From: Gammaproteobacteria bacterium
GTDB taxonomy: Bacteria; Pseudomonadota; Gammaproteobacteria; Arenicellales; Poriferihabitantaceae
DNA: 64,000 nt
Assembly: GCA_024644945.1 (NCBI GenBank)
Contig: JAHEGU010000002.1
Span: forward strand, 62,001-126,000
Direction: 5' to 3'
Of this stretch, positions 1-9,660 are shown one piece after another. Positions within the stretch are counted from its first letter, which is position 1. Every line of letters begins with the position of its first letter. Both the position numbers and the translations under genes were made by a program. Under the pieces are notes generated by a model. The model ran no database searches and was not told the origin of the DNA. It was given only the letters and a program-made list of their open reading frames with translations.

Positions 1-1272
1 ATCGAAACTATGATGGCACCGTTTGAGCATATGATCCGAAACGCGGTGAGCCATGGAATTGAGAACGCTGATGAACGGACGCAAAGCGGAAAGAGTCAGA
101 TTGGCCGAATTTCCATTTCAATGTCTCAACAGGGAAGTGAACTGGTGATCGAGTTTTCCGACGATGGGTGTGGGCTAGACACTGAAAAACTTTCAGCGCG
201 TGCAGTGGAGCTTGGCCTGGTTAATAGTCGGAGCAATGTGTCAGTGGTCGAGTTCTTACAGGTTATTACGCAACCTGGATACAGCACCTCTGATAGTTTA
301 AGTATGGAATCGGGACGCGGGGTTGGTATGGATGTTGTGTACCAGGCCGTAAGGGATCTAGGTGGTTCCATGACCTTGTCAAATCAACCTGGCAATGGGG
401 TTACGTTTCAATTTAGGCTGCCGGTATCGCTCGCAGTAACGCAAGCGCTTTTGGTTCGAGTGGCCAACTGGAGCTTCGCGATTCGGTCGAGATCAATTGA
501 GCGATTAATGAGAGTGCCTGTAACAGAAGTCCTCGAGCAGGAAGCACAGCGCATGATTGTGGTTGACGACTTGAAGATGCCTCTACTCAGCATTCGAGAG
601 CGGCTTGGTGAGCCTCCGTATCCGGGTAAGCAAAATTATGTCTCAGTTGTACTTGTGCGGCTGGCAGATCGACTCGCTGCATTTGAAGTAGATCAGTTTG
701 AGGATTCGGTTAATATTGTCAGCAAGTCACCCGGAAGACAACTTGATTCGATACCGGAAATTGCAGGAGTGACTGTGCTTGGTGACTCTAGTATTGTCCT
801 GATTTTAGATCCGGAATCGTTTGTAGATCGAATTGCGCCGCTCGAGGATACGAGTAACCAACTTGATAAGGATATAACGCGCACGCTCGGTCTAAGAAGG
901 GTGCTAGTGGTGGACGATTCATTGGTGGTACGAAAAGTTATGCAGCGGGACCTTGAAGCCGACGGGCTTGAAGTAGAGACTGCGACTGACGGTTTCAATG
1001 CCCTGGAGATTCTTGAAAACTCCAGGTTTGATATTGCCTTGATAGATATAGAAATGCCTCGCATGAACGGTTATGAACTACTAGAAAAACTGCGGCAGAA
1101 TAGTCGGTTTGGTGACCTTCCAGTTATTATTATTACGTCGCGCTCAGGAAGCCAACATAAAAAGCGAGCGGTGGAACTGGGAGCTGAGGGCTATATAACC
1201 AAGCCTTATGATATCAGTGCATTAGACCAACTAATGCGTCAGATTGTGGATAACAAACGTAAAGTTCACTAA
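1..1272 (+). CDS. chpA: ChpA-type hybrid chemosensory histidine kinase, C-terminal part
   Basis: The reading frame is open at base 1, so this is the C-terminal part of a larger protein; the ATG at 10 is internal. Visible domains in order: a CheA-type ATPase domain (N box 'HMIRNAVSHGIE', G1 'DDGCGLD', G2 'GRGVGMDVV'), a CheW-like coupling domain (about residues 135-275) and a receiver domain (about 295-415) with phospho-acceptor Asp in 'LIDIEMPRMNG' and the conserved Lys in 'YITKPYD'. CheA followed by a fused receiver is typical of ChpA/PilL, the kinase of the chemosensory system that controls type IV pilus twitching and cAMP in Pseudomonas. The stop overlaps the next start (TAATG), so the CheW-like gene is translationally coupled. 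The Hpt domains and the histidines they carry lie outside the window. Confidence 0.88.
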   Translation: METMMAPFEHMIRNAVSHGIENADERTQSGKSQIGRISISMSQQGSELVIEFSDDGCGLDTEKLSARAVELGLVNSRSNVSVVEFLQVITQPGYSTSDSLSMESGRGVGMDVVYQAVRDLGGSMTLSNQPGNGVTFQFRLPVSLAVTQALLVRVANWSFAIRSRSIERLMRVPVTEVLEQEAQRMIVVDDLKMPLLSIRERLGEPPYPGKQNYVSVVLVRLADRLAAFEVDQFEDSVNIVSKSPGRQLDSIPEIAGVTVLGDSSIVLILDPESFVDRIAPLEDTSNQLDKDITRTLGLRRVLVVDDSLVVRKVMQRDLEADGLEVETATDGFNALEILENSRFDIALIDIEMPRMNGYELLEKLRQNSRFGDLPVIIITSRSGSQHKKRAVELGAEGYITKPYDISALDQLMRQIVDNKRKVH

Positions 1273-1715
1273 TGCAGGCGCTTACTATTGCTGGGCAGGA
1301 TTTTAAAGCTCTGTTACCGGTCAATATGGTTGCGCAGATAATCGGTCGCTCCACTGTCACACCAGCTTCTTATGGTGAGTTCAAGTCTTTAGCAGGAAGC
1401 TTTCGTTGGAGGGAGTATGGTGTGCCGCTCCTGCGCACTTCAGAGCTCATGGGTAAAAGTTCAACAGCGGACGAAGACTATGAGCGAATAGTAGTATTGT
1501 GGCCAATGAAATCAGCGAGCAGTCGTTCCTTCATTGGATTGACGAGTCTGGCACCCCCCAGGGTGGTTGAGATAACTGATCAGCCTTCCTCAGAAATGAT
1601 CACAGAAATGCCCTATGCTCTAGGTTGTTTACGGCTAGACAATGAACTTGTGGTAATTCCCGACATTGATCAGGTATCCCGGGACTTATTCGAAAACACA
1701 GATGGGCAATACTGA
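1272..1715 (+). CDS. chpC: CheW-like adaptor, ChpC-like
   Basis: A 147-residue protein consisting of a single CheW-like beta-barrel domain with no other module. CheW-type proteins link chemoreceptors to the kinase. The start overlaps the stop of the upstream kinase gene by one base, which argues for coupled expression. In Pseudomonas the pil-chp cluster ends with ChpA, the methylesterase ChpB and the CheW-like ChpC; here no ChpB lies between the two genes. The name ChpC rests on position and length; PilI would be the alternative CheW-like member, but PilI lies upstream of the kinase in known clusters. The domain is clear, the exact orthology less so. Confidence 0.7.
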   Translation: MQALTIAGQDFKALLPVNMVAQIIGRSTVTPASYGEFKSLAGSFRWREYGVPLLRTSELMGKSSTADEDYERIVVLWPMKSASSRSFIGLTSLAPPRVVEITDQPSSEMITEMPYALGCLRLDNELVVIPDIDQVSRDLFENTDGQY

Positions 1716-1724
1716 GGCCGATAG

Positions 1725-2549
1725 ATGTTAAAAAATTGTGAGCCCAGTCTTGATGATGTCTGTCAAATGGTGGTTTCGGTTGCTAAAGACTATCCAGGAT
1801 TAAAACTTGGCGGCGCCGAAGTGACCAAGAAGAACGATGGTAGTTACGTTACAAAAGTAGATCAAGATTTGCAGGACGCTCTTGAGGAGCGAATGCTAAA
1901 GCGTTGGCCGAAGTTTGGCTTTATCGGAGAAGAAATGGAGCATTCCGATCAGGTGCTGATATGTAACACTAGCAGCAATGGGTATTGGGTCATTGATCCA
2001 CTGGACGGAACCACTAATTTTTCGTCTGGATTTCTTTGCTTTGGAATTTCTGTTGCACTGGTTATCCAAGGGCAGCCTCAGCTTGCGGTAATTTACGACC
2101 CCGTTCGCGAAGAGTGCTTCAGCGCGGAGGCGGGCAGGGGGGCTTTCTTGAATGGCACGAAAATTACCTGCAATCGCACCCAAAAACTAGGTGAATGTAT
2201 CGCCAACGTAGACTACAAACGCCTGATGGGGGAGCTGGCCAAGCGACTTGTTCATTCCCCACCCTATCGTTCGCAGCGCAATCTTGGCTCTTCAGTGCTT
2301 GAATGGTGCTGGCTTGCAGCAGGCAGAGTCCAATTATATCTCCACGGCGGCCAGAAACTCTGGGATTTTGCCGCAGGCTACCTGATCTTAACTGAGGCCG
2401 GCGGGGCCGCTACAACGCTGTCAGGGGATTTACTCGATTGTGCAAGTCTAAAGAAACGCTCTGTAGTAGCAGCGATTAATCCTGAGTTATTAGGTCAATG
2501 GTCCAGTTGGATAAACATTAATCGCTTCGACTCAGATCCCCCGCTTTAG
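1725..2549 (+). CDS. Inositol monophosphatase family phosphatase
   Basis: A 274-residue member of the lithium-sensitive, Mg-dependent phosphatase family. The metal-binding signature is complete: E69-E70 in 'GEE', D91-P-L-D94-G-T in 'DPLDGTTNF', and W213-D214 in 'LWDFAAGYL'. Family members hydrolyse inositol-1-phosphate (SuhB), 3'-phosphoadenosine phosphates (CysQ) or fructose-1,6-bisphosphate. The sequence does not decide between these by eye. The gene starts 9 bases after the CheW-like gene and sits upstream of three enzymes of the pentose-phosphate/glycolytic carbon route, so a sugar-bisphosphatase role is possible but only inferred from position. A 178-base gap with a likely promoter separates it from transketolase. 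Confidence 0.85.
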   Translation: MLKNCEPSLDDVCQMVVSVAKDYPGLKLGGAEVTKKNDGSYVTKVDQDLQDALEERMLKRWPKFGFIGEEMEHSDQVLICNTSSNGYWVIDPLDGTTNFSSGFLCFGISVALVIQGQPQLAVIYDPVREECFSAEAGRGAFLNGTKITCNRTQKLGECIANVDYKRLMGELAKRLVHSPPYRSQRNLGSSVLEWCWLAAGRVQLYLHGGQKLWDFAAGYLILTEAGGAATTLSGDLLDCASLKKRSVVAAINPELLGQWSSWININRFDSDPPL

Positions 2550-2727
2550 CCGCCAATCCTTCAAATAGCCTTCAGGACTCTTATTAAAATTATAAGAAAA
2601 GGCGGCGTGATTCCATTTTGATCTGGGTTTAGAATACCAGCCCTGTTTGCGGTTAAACGACCGGTTTTTATAACTCAGTTGACTGCAAACCATCAACTCA
2701 AACCAGATCTATACGTCACTAAGCCAA

Positions 2728-4728
2728 ATGAGTAAAGTTAGCAGGCGCGACAAAGCCAATGCCATTCGTGCTCTAAGCATGGATGCGGTCCAGAGAGCAA
2801 AAAGTGGTCACCCTGGAGCGCCGATGGGAATGGCTGATTTTGCCGAGGTGTTATGGAGTGATTTTCTAAAACACAATCCAAACCATCCATCCTGGATCGA
2901 TCGGGACAGATTTGTCCTTTCCAATGGGCATGGTTCCATGCTGTTGTATTCGTTATTGCATTTGACCGGGTATGGTCTGGAAATCGAGCAACTTAAAAAC
3001 TTTCGACAACTTCACTCGAAGACGCCAGGACATCCCGAATATGGTGATACTCCCGGTGTCGAAACCACGACCGGGCCGCTCGGTCAGGGAATCTCAAATG
3101 CCGTAGGCATGGCAATTGCCGAGCGTACATTAGCAGCCCAATTCAACCGGCCCGACCACGAAGTCATAAACCACCGCACGTGGGTATTTCTTGGTGATGG
3201 GTGTCTGATGGAAGGGATTTCTCACGAGTGCTGTTCCCTTGCAGGAACCCTTGGCCTTGGTAAGTTGATCGCATTTTATGACGACAATGGCATTTCTATT
3301 GATGGCGAAGTGGAAGGTTGGTTTACTGATAATACGGTAAAGCGATTTGAGGCATACGGCTGGCAAGTCGTGCCTGAAGTGAATGGTCATAATTCTGACT
3401 CTATAACTCATGCTATAAAAGCCGCGCTGGAAGAAACCGATAAACCAACTTTAATCTGCTGCAAGACGGTTATTGGTTATGGTTCCCCCAATAAACAAGG
3501 TAAGGAGTCTTCCCATGGATCGCCCTTGGGGGAGGACGAAGTGGCACTTGTCAGAGAAGAATTGGGATGGGAAAGTGATGCGTTTGTGATACCCCCTGCA
3601 ATTGCTGACGCCTGGAACATGCAGGAACGCGGATCTGCGGCTGAAGCAGATTGGCAGCAAGGCTTTGACCTGTATGAGGCAGCTTATCCTGGGCTCGCAC
3701 AGGAATTGAAGCGAAGGATGGACGGCAATTTGCCGACCGATTGGGCCAGATTATCTGCTAACAAAATAGCGGAGATTAGCAACAAAGCCGAAGACGTTGC
3801 GACTCGCAAGGCTTCGCTGAACGCGTTAAATGCGTTCGGGCCAGATCTGCCAGAACTGATCGGTGGTTCTGCGGATCTAGCCGGATCTAACTATAGTATT
3901 TGGTCTGGTTCTATGGATATAAAAGAAAACCATGGCGGTAACTATATTTATTTCGGGGTCCGTGAGTTCGGCATGTCGGCTATCGTCAATGGAATAGTAT
4001 TGCATGGCGGTTTCAAGACTTACGGAGCCACGTTTCTGATGTTTTCCGATTACGCGCGTAACGCTCTTCGTATGGCTGCGCTGATGCAAATACCTAGCAT
4101 TTTTCTGTTTACCCACGATTCAATTGGTGTTGGAGAAGATGGCCCTACTCACCAGCCGATAGAGCAAACGGCAAGCTTGAGGATGATCCCTGGCATGTCG
4201 GTATGGAGACCATGTGACGGTGTCGAGTCTGCAGTGGCCTGGCAACAGGCATTCGAAGCGCGCAGCGGTCCTGTATCTTTGATATTTTCAAGGCAGAATC
4301 TGAAACATCAACCTCGAACACCGGAGCAAATCGAAGCAATTAGTCGAGGTGGGTATGTGCTGAAAGATTGTGATGGCGAACCAGAAGCAATTGTGATTGC
4401 AACGGGTTCAGAGGTGGAATTGGCAACCGGTGCTGTTAAGATATTGTCACAACATCGTATTCGGGTGGTATCAATGCCTAGCACCGATCGCTTTCTGGAT
4501 CAGGACGAGGCTTATCGCCAGTCGGTTTTGCCTGACAGCGTGACCAACAGGTTACTTGTGGAAGCCGGGGTCACGGATGGTTGGTGGAAATTCATCGGTC
4601 TCAAAGGGCGCGTAATGGGAATCGAAAGGTTCGGAGAGTCTGCACCTGCTGGTGAGGTATTCCGGCACTTTGGATTAACCGAGGAAGGAGTTGCTAAAAC
4701 CCTCCAGGAAATGTTGAAACCGAATTGA
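2728..4728 (+). CDS. tkt: Transketolase
   Basis: A 666-residue, full-length transketolase. It transfers a two-carbon ketol unit between sugar phosphates in the pentose phosphate pathway, using thiamine diphosphate and a divalent metal. The N-terminal half has the substrate loop '[14 protein letters not shown]' and the ThDP-binding motif running from 'GDGCLMEG' to '[10 protein letters not shown]'; the second half has the pyrimidine domain with '[13 protein letters not shown]' and the conserved '[16 protein letters not shown]' loop, followed by the C-terminal transketolase domain. The ATG at 2728 gives the standard N-terminus. The phosphoglycerate kinase gene follows within 20 bases, so the two are probably cotranscribed. 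The bases upstream (2550-2727) are AT-rich and probably carry the promoter. Confidence 0.97.
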   Translation: MSKVSRRDKANAIRALSMDAVQRAKSGHPGAPMGMADFAEVLWSDFLKHNPNHPSWIDRDRFVLSNGHGSMLLYSLLHLTGYGLEIEQLKNFRQLHSKTPGHPEYGDTPGVETTTGPLGQGISNAVGMAIAERTLAAQFNRPDHEVINHRTWVFLGDGCLMEGISHECCSLAGTLGLGKLIAFYDDNGISIDGEVEGWFTDNTVKRFEAYGWQVVPEVNGHNSDSITHAIKAALEETDKPTLICCKTVIGYGSPNKQGKESSHGSPLGEDEVALVREELGWESDAFVIPPAIADAWNMQERGSAAEADWQQGFDLYEAAYPGLAQELKRRMDGNLPTDWARLSANKIAEISNKAEDVATRKASLNALNAFGPDLPELIGGSADLAGSNYSIWSGSMDIKENHGGNYIYFGVREFGMSAIVNGIVLHGGFKTYGATFLMFSDYARNALRMAALMQIPSIFLFTHDSIGVGEDGPTHQPIEQTASLRMIPGMSVWRPCDGVESAVAWQQAFEARSGPVSLIFSRQNLKHQPRTPEQIEAISRGGYVLKDCDGEPEAIVIATGSEVELATGAVKILSQHRIRVVSMPSTDRFLDQDEAYRQSVLPDSVTNRLLVEAGVTDGWWKFIGLKGRVMGIERFGESAPAGEVFRHFGLTEEGVAKTLQEMLKPN

Positions 4729-4744
4729 GTTGGTTTTAAGGAAC

Positions 4745-5929
4745 ATGAGTATCGACAAAATGACAGACCAGGCGCTCGCTAATCAGCGGGTGCTGATTCG
4801 ACAAGACCTGAACGTGCCGCTTAAGGATGGAAAGGTTGTGTCAGACAAACGAATTGTTGCGTCGCTGCCGACGATTGAGCAAGCGCTGGACAGGGGCGCA
4901 GCGATACTGTTGATGTCTCATCTGGGTAGACCCACTGAGGGCAAGTATGAGGCTCAGTATTCTCTATATCCAGTTGCCGATAGCTTGAGTAAACTGCTGG
5001 ATCGGCCGGTTAGGTTGGTAACCGACTATTTGCAGCAGGTGCCAGAATGTTCTCCGGGAGAGGTGGTTTTGCTGGAGAACGTGCGATTTAATCAAGGAGA
5101 GAAAAATGATGATGATGATTTAGCCAGAAAATATGCTGCTATGTGCGACATCTATGTGATGGACGCATTTGGCACAGCTCATCGCGCTCAGGCATCAACC
5201 CACGGAGTAGGTAAGTATGCCGATATCGCGTGTGCCGGACCGTTATTGATTGCCGAACTAGACGCCTTGGGACAGGCTTTGAAGTCGCCCTCGCCTCCGA
5301 CGGTCGCAATCGTTGGAGGCGCTAAAGTGTCCACTAAGCTTATTGTGCTCAATGCATTATGCGCCAAAGTAGATCGATTAGTGCCAGGGGGCGGGATTGC
5401 AAACACTTTTATTGCTGCAATGGGCCACTCAGTAGGGAAGTCTCTCTATGAGCCTGAATTGATTCCGCAGGCCAAGGCGTTGATTGAGCAGGCCAGCGAC
5501 CGCGGCTCCAAGATCCCAGTCCCTGTGGACGTTGTCGTAGGTAAAGCATTCGATCCGCAGACGCCGGCTCAGGTGAAACAAGTTGACCAGGTCGATCAAG
5601 ACGACATGATCTTCGATGTAGGTCCTAAGACGTCAGCAGCCTATGCTGAAATCATGAACAAAGCCGGAACCATCGTATGGAACGGACCTGTTGGTGTATT
5701 CGAATTCGAACAGTTCAGCCATGGGACTCGGGCACTTGGTCAGGCAATCGCAGATTCAGATGCATTCTCTATCGCGGGGGGAGGAGACACTCTGGCTGCG
5801 ATAGATCGATTTGGGATAACTGAACACATTTCATATATTTCGACAGGGGGCGGGGCCTTTCTCGAATTCCTCGAGGGCAAGACTCTACCTGCGGTTAGAA
5901 TGCTCGAAATCCGGGCGATGCAGGGGTAA
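4745..5929 (+). CDS. pgk: Phosphoglycerate kinase
   Basis: Catalyses the reversible transfer of phosphate between 1,3-bisphosphoglycerate and ADP. The protein has the N-terminal domain signature '[17 protein letters not shown]', the substrate-binding 'SHLGRPTEG', the hinge '[12 protein letters not shown]', and the nucleotide-binding 'NGPVGVFE' and '[12 protein letters not shown]'. The ORF track starts at a TTG (4730); I prefer the ATG at 4745 because it gives the usual '[11 protein letters not shown]' start and lies just after 'AAGGAA', although that ribosome-binding site is unusually close. Transketolase ends 16 bases upstream. Many gammaproteobacteria have an erythrose-4-phosphate or glyceraldehyde-3-phosphate dehydrogenase gene between these two; it is absent here. 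Confidence 0.96.
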   Translation: MSIDKMTDQALANQRVLIRQDLNVPLKDGKVVSDKRIVASLPTIEQALDRGAAILLMSHLGRPTEGKYEAQYSLYPVADSLSKLLDRPVRLVTDYLQQVPECSPGEVVLLENVRFNQGEKNDDDDLARKYAAMCDIYVMDAFGTAHRAQASTHGVGKYADIACAGPLLIAELDALGQALKSPSPPTVAIVGGAKVSTKLIVLNALCAKVDRLVPGGGIANTFIAAMGHSVGKSLYEPELIPQAKALIEQASDRGSKIPVPVDVVVGKAFDPQTPAQVKQVDQVDQDDMIFDVGPKTSAAYAEIMNKAGTIVWNGPVGVFEFEQFSHGTRALGQAIADSDAFSIAGGGDTLAAIDRFGITEHISYISTGGGAFLEFLEGKTLPAVRMLEIRAMQG

Positions 5930-5995
5930 CAGATAGGAGTGGTGCTATAATTTTTTAATTGTGCTGACTCTTCACTTTTTTCTAGATTTATAACG

Positions 5996-7060
5996 ATGGC
6001 AATAATTTCTCTTCGTCAGCTTTTGGATCACGCTGCGGAACATAGCTACGGCTGCCCGGCATTCAATGTCAACAACATGGAACAGATGCAAGCGATCATG
6101 CAAGCTGCGGATGAGACCGATTCCCCGGTTATCGTACAAGCTTCCGCAGGAGCTCGCAGCTATGCGGGAGCCCCATTTCTGCGACACTTAATACAGGCGG
6201 CGGTAGAACAGTATCCGCGTACCCCGGTAGTCGTGCATCAGGATCACGGCACTTCTCCTGCGGTTTGCCAGAGATCGATTCAACTAGGGTTCTCATCAGT
6301 AATGATGGATGGCTCGCTGGAGCAGGACGGAAAAACCCCAGCCAGCTATGACTACAATGTAGATGTAACTAGACAAGCGGTTGAAATGTCTCACGCATGC
6401 GGGGTCTCAGTCGAGGGTGAATTGGGCTGCTTAGGTTCACTGGAAACCGGAACTGCTGGCGAAGAAGACGGTATAGGAGCGGAAGGGGTATTGGATCATT
6501 CACAGCTGCTTACGGACCCAGAAGAGGCTGCGGATTTCGTTAGTAAAACTCACGTGGACGCGCTGGCAATTGCTATTGGCACGTCTCACGGCGCTTATAA
6601 GTTTACTCGTCCACCTACCGGAGATATTCTGGCAATAGACAGAGTTAAGGAAATCCATGCACGGATTCCGAGCACCCATCTGGTAATGCATGGCTCGTCA
6701 TCAGTGCCCCAGGATTGGCTGGCAATTATTAACGAGTACGGCGGTGATATGGGGGAAACCTATGGGGTTCCGTTAGAGGAAATCGTCGAGGGAATAAAAC
6801 ATGGGGTGCGTAAAGTAAATATCGATACGGATCTAAGAATGGCGTCTACTGGAGCGATTAGAAAGCATTTGGCACAGAACCCATCCGATTTCGATCCTCG
6901 CAAGTATCTGAAAGCTGCGACCGAGGCAATGAAACAAATATGTATTGAACGTTATAAAGCTTTTGGTACAGAGGGTAATGCCTCAAAAATTAATGCGCTG
7001 AATCTGGAGCAGATGACAGAGCGCTATAGTAGCGGGGAACTCGACCCTAGAATACACTAG
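5996..7060 (+). CDS. fba: Class II fructose-bisphosphate aldolase
   Basis: A 354-residue zinc-dependent aldolase that splits fructose-1,6-bisphosphate into the two triose phosphates, or condenses them in gluconeogenesis. It belongs to the Calvin-type class II subgroup also used for glycolysis in Pseudomonas. Visible family motifs include '[11 protein letters not shown]', the zinc-binding 'VVHQDHGTS', the conserved '[12 protein letters not shown]', '[13 protein letters not shown]', '[11 protein letters not shown]' and '[13 protein letters not shown]'. The gene follows pgk after 66 bases of AT-rich sequence, which may hold a second promoter. Together with tkt and pgk it forms a compact triose/pentose phosphate cluster. 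Confidence 0.96.
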   Translation: MAIISLRQLLDHAAEHSYGCPAFNVNNMEQMQAIMQAADETDSPVIVQASAGARSYAGAPFLRHLIQAAVEQYPRTPVVVHQDHGTSPAVCQRSIQLGFSSVMMDGSLEQDGKTPASYDYNVDVTRQAVEMSHACGVSVEGELGCLGSLETGTAGEEDGIGAEGVLDHSQLLTDPEEAADFVSKTHVDALAIAIGTSHGAYKFTRPPTGDILAIDRVKEIHARIPSTHLVMHGSSSVPQDWLAIINEYGGDMGETYGVPLEEIVEGIKHGVRKVNIDTDLRMASTGAIRKHLAQNPSDFDPRKYLKAATEAMKQICIERYKAFGTEGNASKINALNLEQMTERYSSGELDPRIH

Positions 7061-7199
7061 TTCAAACACTGGGAATTTCCATATTATCGTAGCTTTTTCG
7101 CGATAAGATATAGTGGTATAGTTGCCCACGAGATCAGGTTTGTTCAGCACCTTGTTTCGTTGATTCGGGTTTCGGTTTGGAGATCCGTTATTAGACAAT

Positions 7200-8357
7200 A
7201 TGTCGCCTATTCGCCAGCATCGAGAAACTGACTGTCGGCTCCCTGCACCGGTTGTCGCTAAGTTATACGGAATAGTCCTGGTAGCGTGTTTCACGCTGGC
7301 GGGTTGTCATCTACCCAGCATCACTTTTAATTCCACCGCAAAGTCGAGCATTGAAACCCAAGCTGTGGTGGCGACCGAGTTTGAATCTTTCCGTGAAACG
7401 GTTTTTTTTGATAGAACGGTTGCAATCGATAAGCCGGAAGTAGTTAGCGATACATCCTCATCAGTAGATTCAGCCGCGTCGGAGGCATTATTTCCCATGG
7501 ATCTGGGATCCATAGTTCGGGATTCTGGCAATATTAATTACTGCAGGCGTATCGATAAAAAACTCAAATCGATAACGTTGCGAAACTGCTTGCTCAAGGA
7601 AGCTTTAGATTCAAGTTTTCGTTCGAAGCAGGGTGAGCCGATCTTTTACGTCCAGTTTGAAGCCAAAGCAGAACAGAATCCGCTGGGCAGGGTATTGGTG
7701 CTGGGCGGGGTCCATGGGGATGAGTTAACCTCTGTAAGTACAGTATATTTATGGATTGCAATGTTAAAGGAATTTCACTCCGGCCTTTTCGACTGGCGAC
7801 TCGTGCCGATAGTAAATCCTGATGGCTTCTTTAAGCTCAAGCCAACGCGGACCAATGCGAACGGCGTTGATTTAAATCGGAATCTTCCCACCTATCAGTG
7901 GAATCAACTTGCGGATCATTATTGGAAACAGCGCGCTGGGGCTGCAAAAAGAAAGTATCCAGGGCCTCTTGCTGCAAGCGAGTCAGAGTCCAAGTGGTTG
8001 ATTAATGAGATCAAGACCTATAAGCCAGATGTAATTGTAACGGTACATGCGCCATATAATCTTGTGGACTACGATGCATCAGACAGGTCCAGCGCACCGC
8101 GACAGTTGGGAATGTTAACTGGAAAATCTCTCGGCACCTATCCTGGCTCCTTGGGTCGTTATGCCGGAGAAGAAAGAAATATACCAGTCATCACTCTTGA
8201 ACTGCCCCACTCAAGTCACATGCCACCTTTATCCGCGACTAATGAGATCTGGTTGGACCTTGTGGGTTGGATGAGGCAGCACATTGATACTCATAACATC
8301 GCCGGCCGATCATTCAACCACTGCAATCGATCACCAAGTGCTTCTGGGTGTATCTGA
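7200..8357 (+). CDS. M14-family zinc peptidase-like lipoprotein (MpaA-like)
   Basis: A predicted lipoprotein: an n-region ending in Lys21, a hydrophobic stretch and the lipobox 'TLAGC' with C36. After a low-complexity linker (about residues 37-150) comes an M14 metallopeptidase fold. The zinc ligands are visible as H172 and E175 in 'GGVHGDELTS' and H283 in 'VTVHAPYN'; the likely catalytic Glu is E334 in 'ITLELPHSS'. 'VNPDGF' and 'NANGVDLNRNLP' are the usual substrate-site motifs. The nearest described function is murein peptide amidase A, which cuts the D-glutamyl-diaminopimelate bond of muropeptides, but MpaA is cytoplasmic and this one should be exported and membrane-anchored. Its neighbour, on the opposite strand, is an L,D-transpeptidase, which fits peptidoglycan work. 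Confidence 0.8.
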   Translation: MSPIRQHRETDCRLPAPVVAKLYGIVLVACFTLAGCHLPSITFNSTAKSSIETQAVVATEFESFRETVFFDRTVAIDKPEVVSDTSSSVDSAASEALFPMDLGSIVRDSGNINYCRRIDKKLKSITLRNCLLKEALDSSFRSKQGEPIFYVQFEAKAEQNPLGRVLVLGGVHGDELTSVSTVYLWIAMLKEFHSGLFDWRLVPIVNPDGFFKLKPTRTNANGVDLNRNLPTYQWNQLADHYWKQRAGAAKRKYPGPLAASESESKWLINEIKTYKPDVIVTVHAPYNLVDYDASDRSSAPRQLGMLTGKSLGTYPGSLGRYAGEERNIPVITLELPHSSHMPPLSATNEIWLDLVGWMRQHIDTHNIAGRSFNHCNRSPSASGCI

Positions 8358-8379
8358 ACGCTTAACGGAAAGATAATAG

Positions 8380-8403
8380 TAAAAAACCTCCGCTAAGTGC
8401 GGG
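8380..8403 (-). terminator. Weak candidate terminator after the L,D-transpeptidase gene
   Basis: Read on the minus strand, a short stem CCGC-ACTTA-GCGG is followed by AGG and six T residues. It lies about 40 bases downstream of the transpeptidase stop. The perfect stem is only four base pairs, so efficiency would be low. Confidence 0.35.
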
Positions 8404-8443
8404 CGGCCGAATGTTTAACGTGCGAATTCTTCAGGCTTATTAT

Positions 8444-9601
8444 TTATCCTTCGTAGATAATCTGCCATTTGCCAGCTTTTCTTAACCAATACTGGCGCTT
8501 CTGTGTAACGCTGTGGTGGTTATTGCTGCGGTACTCTTGATCAAACGAAACTACCATCATGTTTGCGTTGCCAGGGTAACTGTAAATGCTTACATTATTC
8601 AGATCAACTTCAATAAAACGCTTTGATTTGTTAACCTGATACTTGCGCGCGGCAAAAGTATCGTAGTTTTCTAACTGGCTGGGCGAATAGTGAGATAGAA
8701 ACTTATCGGTATCCATACTTTCCCAATCCTTCTGCCATTGTTCAAGTAGAGTATGTGCAGGTTGTGATAAAACAGCTTTCTGATCGGGTTTTATCCAGTT
8801 GAAACCACTGGAAATGATGACCGGGGTGCTGCCATCAACCGAAATAAATTGCTGAATATCAAGAAACCCATCATTACTCAATGACAGACAGCCATCACTT
8901 GCCAAGGGTACGCGGTTATAGTTTTCCGGTTCTGTGCCATGGATCCAGATTCCATAACCAGTTCGATTTAGTTTTTTATCGTATTCGTTCGGATAATTGA
9001 TAGGGAAGGCCCCAGGCCCATAACGCTCAGGAAGTTCTTCGCCTCGCAGATAGGTGGTGACGAAATACACGCCTTCAGGAGTGCGCAAATCCCCTTCTTT
9101 ATTTTTCCCCATGCCTTCTTTTCCGATGGTCATGAAGTAATCTTTAATCAGGAGGTAAGAGGTCCCGGTATTCTCGAACACGTATAGCCGAGATTGACTT
9201 GCATCTGCAGCTAAAATATAACGTTCGGAAGGGGCTGAGGCGATCAAATTTGCGGGTACCAGGCCACGGGCGGCTGGTGAATTTCCAGTTTGAGTTTGCC
9301 AGCGGTAGTAAAGCTCATCGCGCAGGCCAGCGAGCTGAAGCTGATCATCAGCGTAACGCTCTACAAGATCCATGGAACCCGCGCGGGCCGCCAGTAAATC
9401 TCCCATCACCAGGTACCCAAGCTTGCTATTTGGATACTTGTCTACCAGGTCTTCCAATGACTTTAAAGAATATCTGAAGTCGGCATTTTTCAGATTATCT
9501 ACCGAGGTGATGACTTCTCTTTCATAGCGGGATTCCGCCACGGCATGTCCACTAGTCGTGACGGCAATGACGAGAGAGCTGATGATTCTGGATAATTTCA
9601 T
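8444..9601 (-). CDS. L,D-transpeptidase (YkuD family) with C-terminal NTF2-like domain
   Basis: An exported protein with an N-terminal signal peptide ending near 'GHAVAES'. The middle part (about residues 128-265) is a YkuD catalytic domain with H221 in 'IHGTEP' and nucleophile C238 in 'SDGCLSLSN', the hallmark of enzymes that make 3-3 peptidoglycan cross-links or attach proteins to peptidoglycan. The last hundred residues, beginning near 'LLEQWQKDWESMDTDKFLSHYS', look like an NTF2/SnoaL-type domain. The next gene upstream ends in a similar domain. The start at 9601 has 'AAGAGAT' a few bases upstream. It is the third gene of a probable operon with the TPR and Sel1/SH3 genes. Confidence 0.9.
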   Translation of the reverse strand: MKLSRIISSLVIAVTTSGHAVAESRYEREVITSVDNLKNADFRYSLKSLEDLVDKYPNSKLGYLVMGDLLAARAGSMDLVERYADDQLQLAGLRDELYYRWQTQTGNSPAARGLVPANLIASAPSERYILAADASQSRLYVFENTGTSYLLIKDYFMTIGKEGMGKNKEGDLRTPEGVYFVTTYLRGEELPERYGPGAFPINYPNEYDKKLNRTGYGIWIHGTEPENYNRVPLASDGCLSLSNDGFLDIQQFISVDGSTPVIISSGFNWIKPDQKAVLSQPAHTLLEQWQKDWESMDTDKFLSHYSPSQLENYDTFAARKYQVNKSKRFIEVDLNNVSIYSYPGNANMMVVSFDQEYRSNNHHSVTQKRQYWLRKAGKWQIIYEG

Positions 9602-9660
9602 AATCTCTTGAGTGTTTTAGATTACAGGTACTTACGTGATCAAATTTATCCAAGTTGTTA

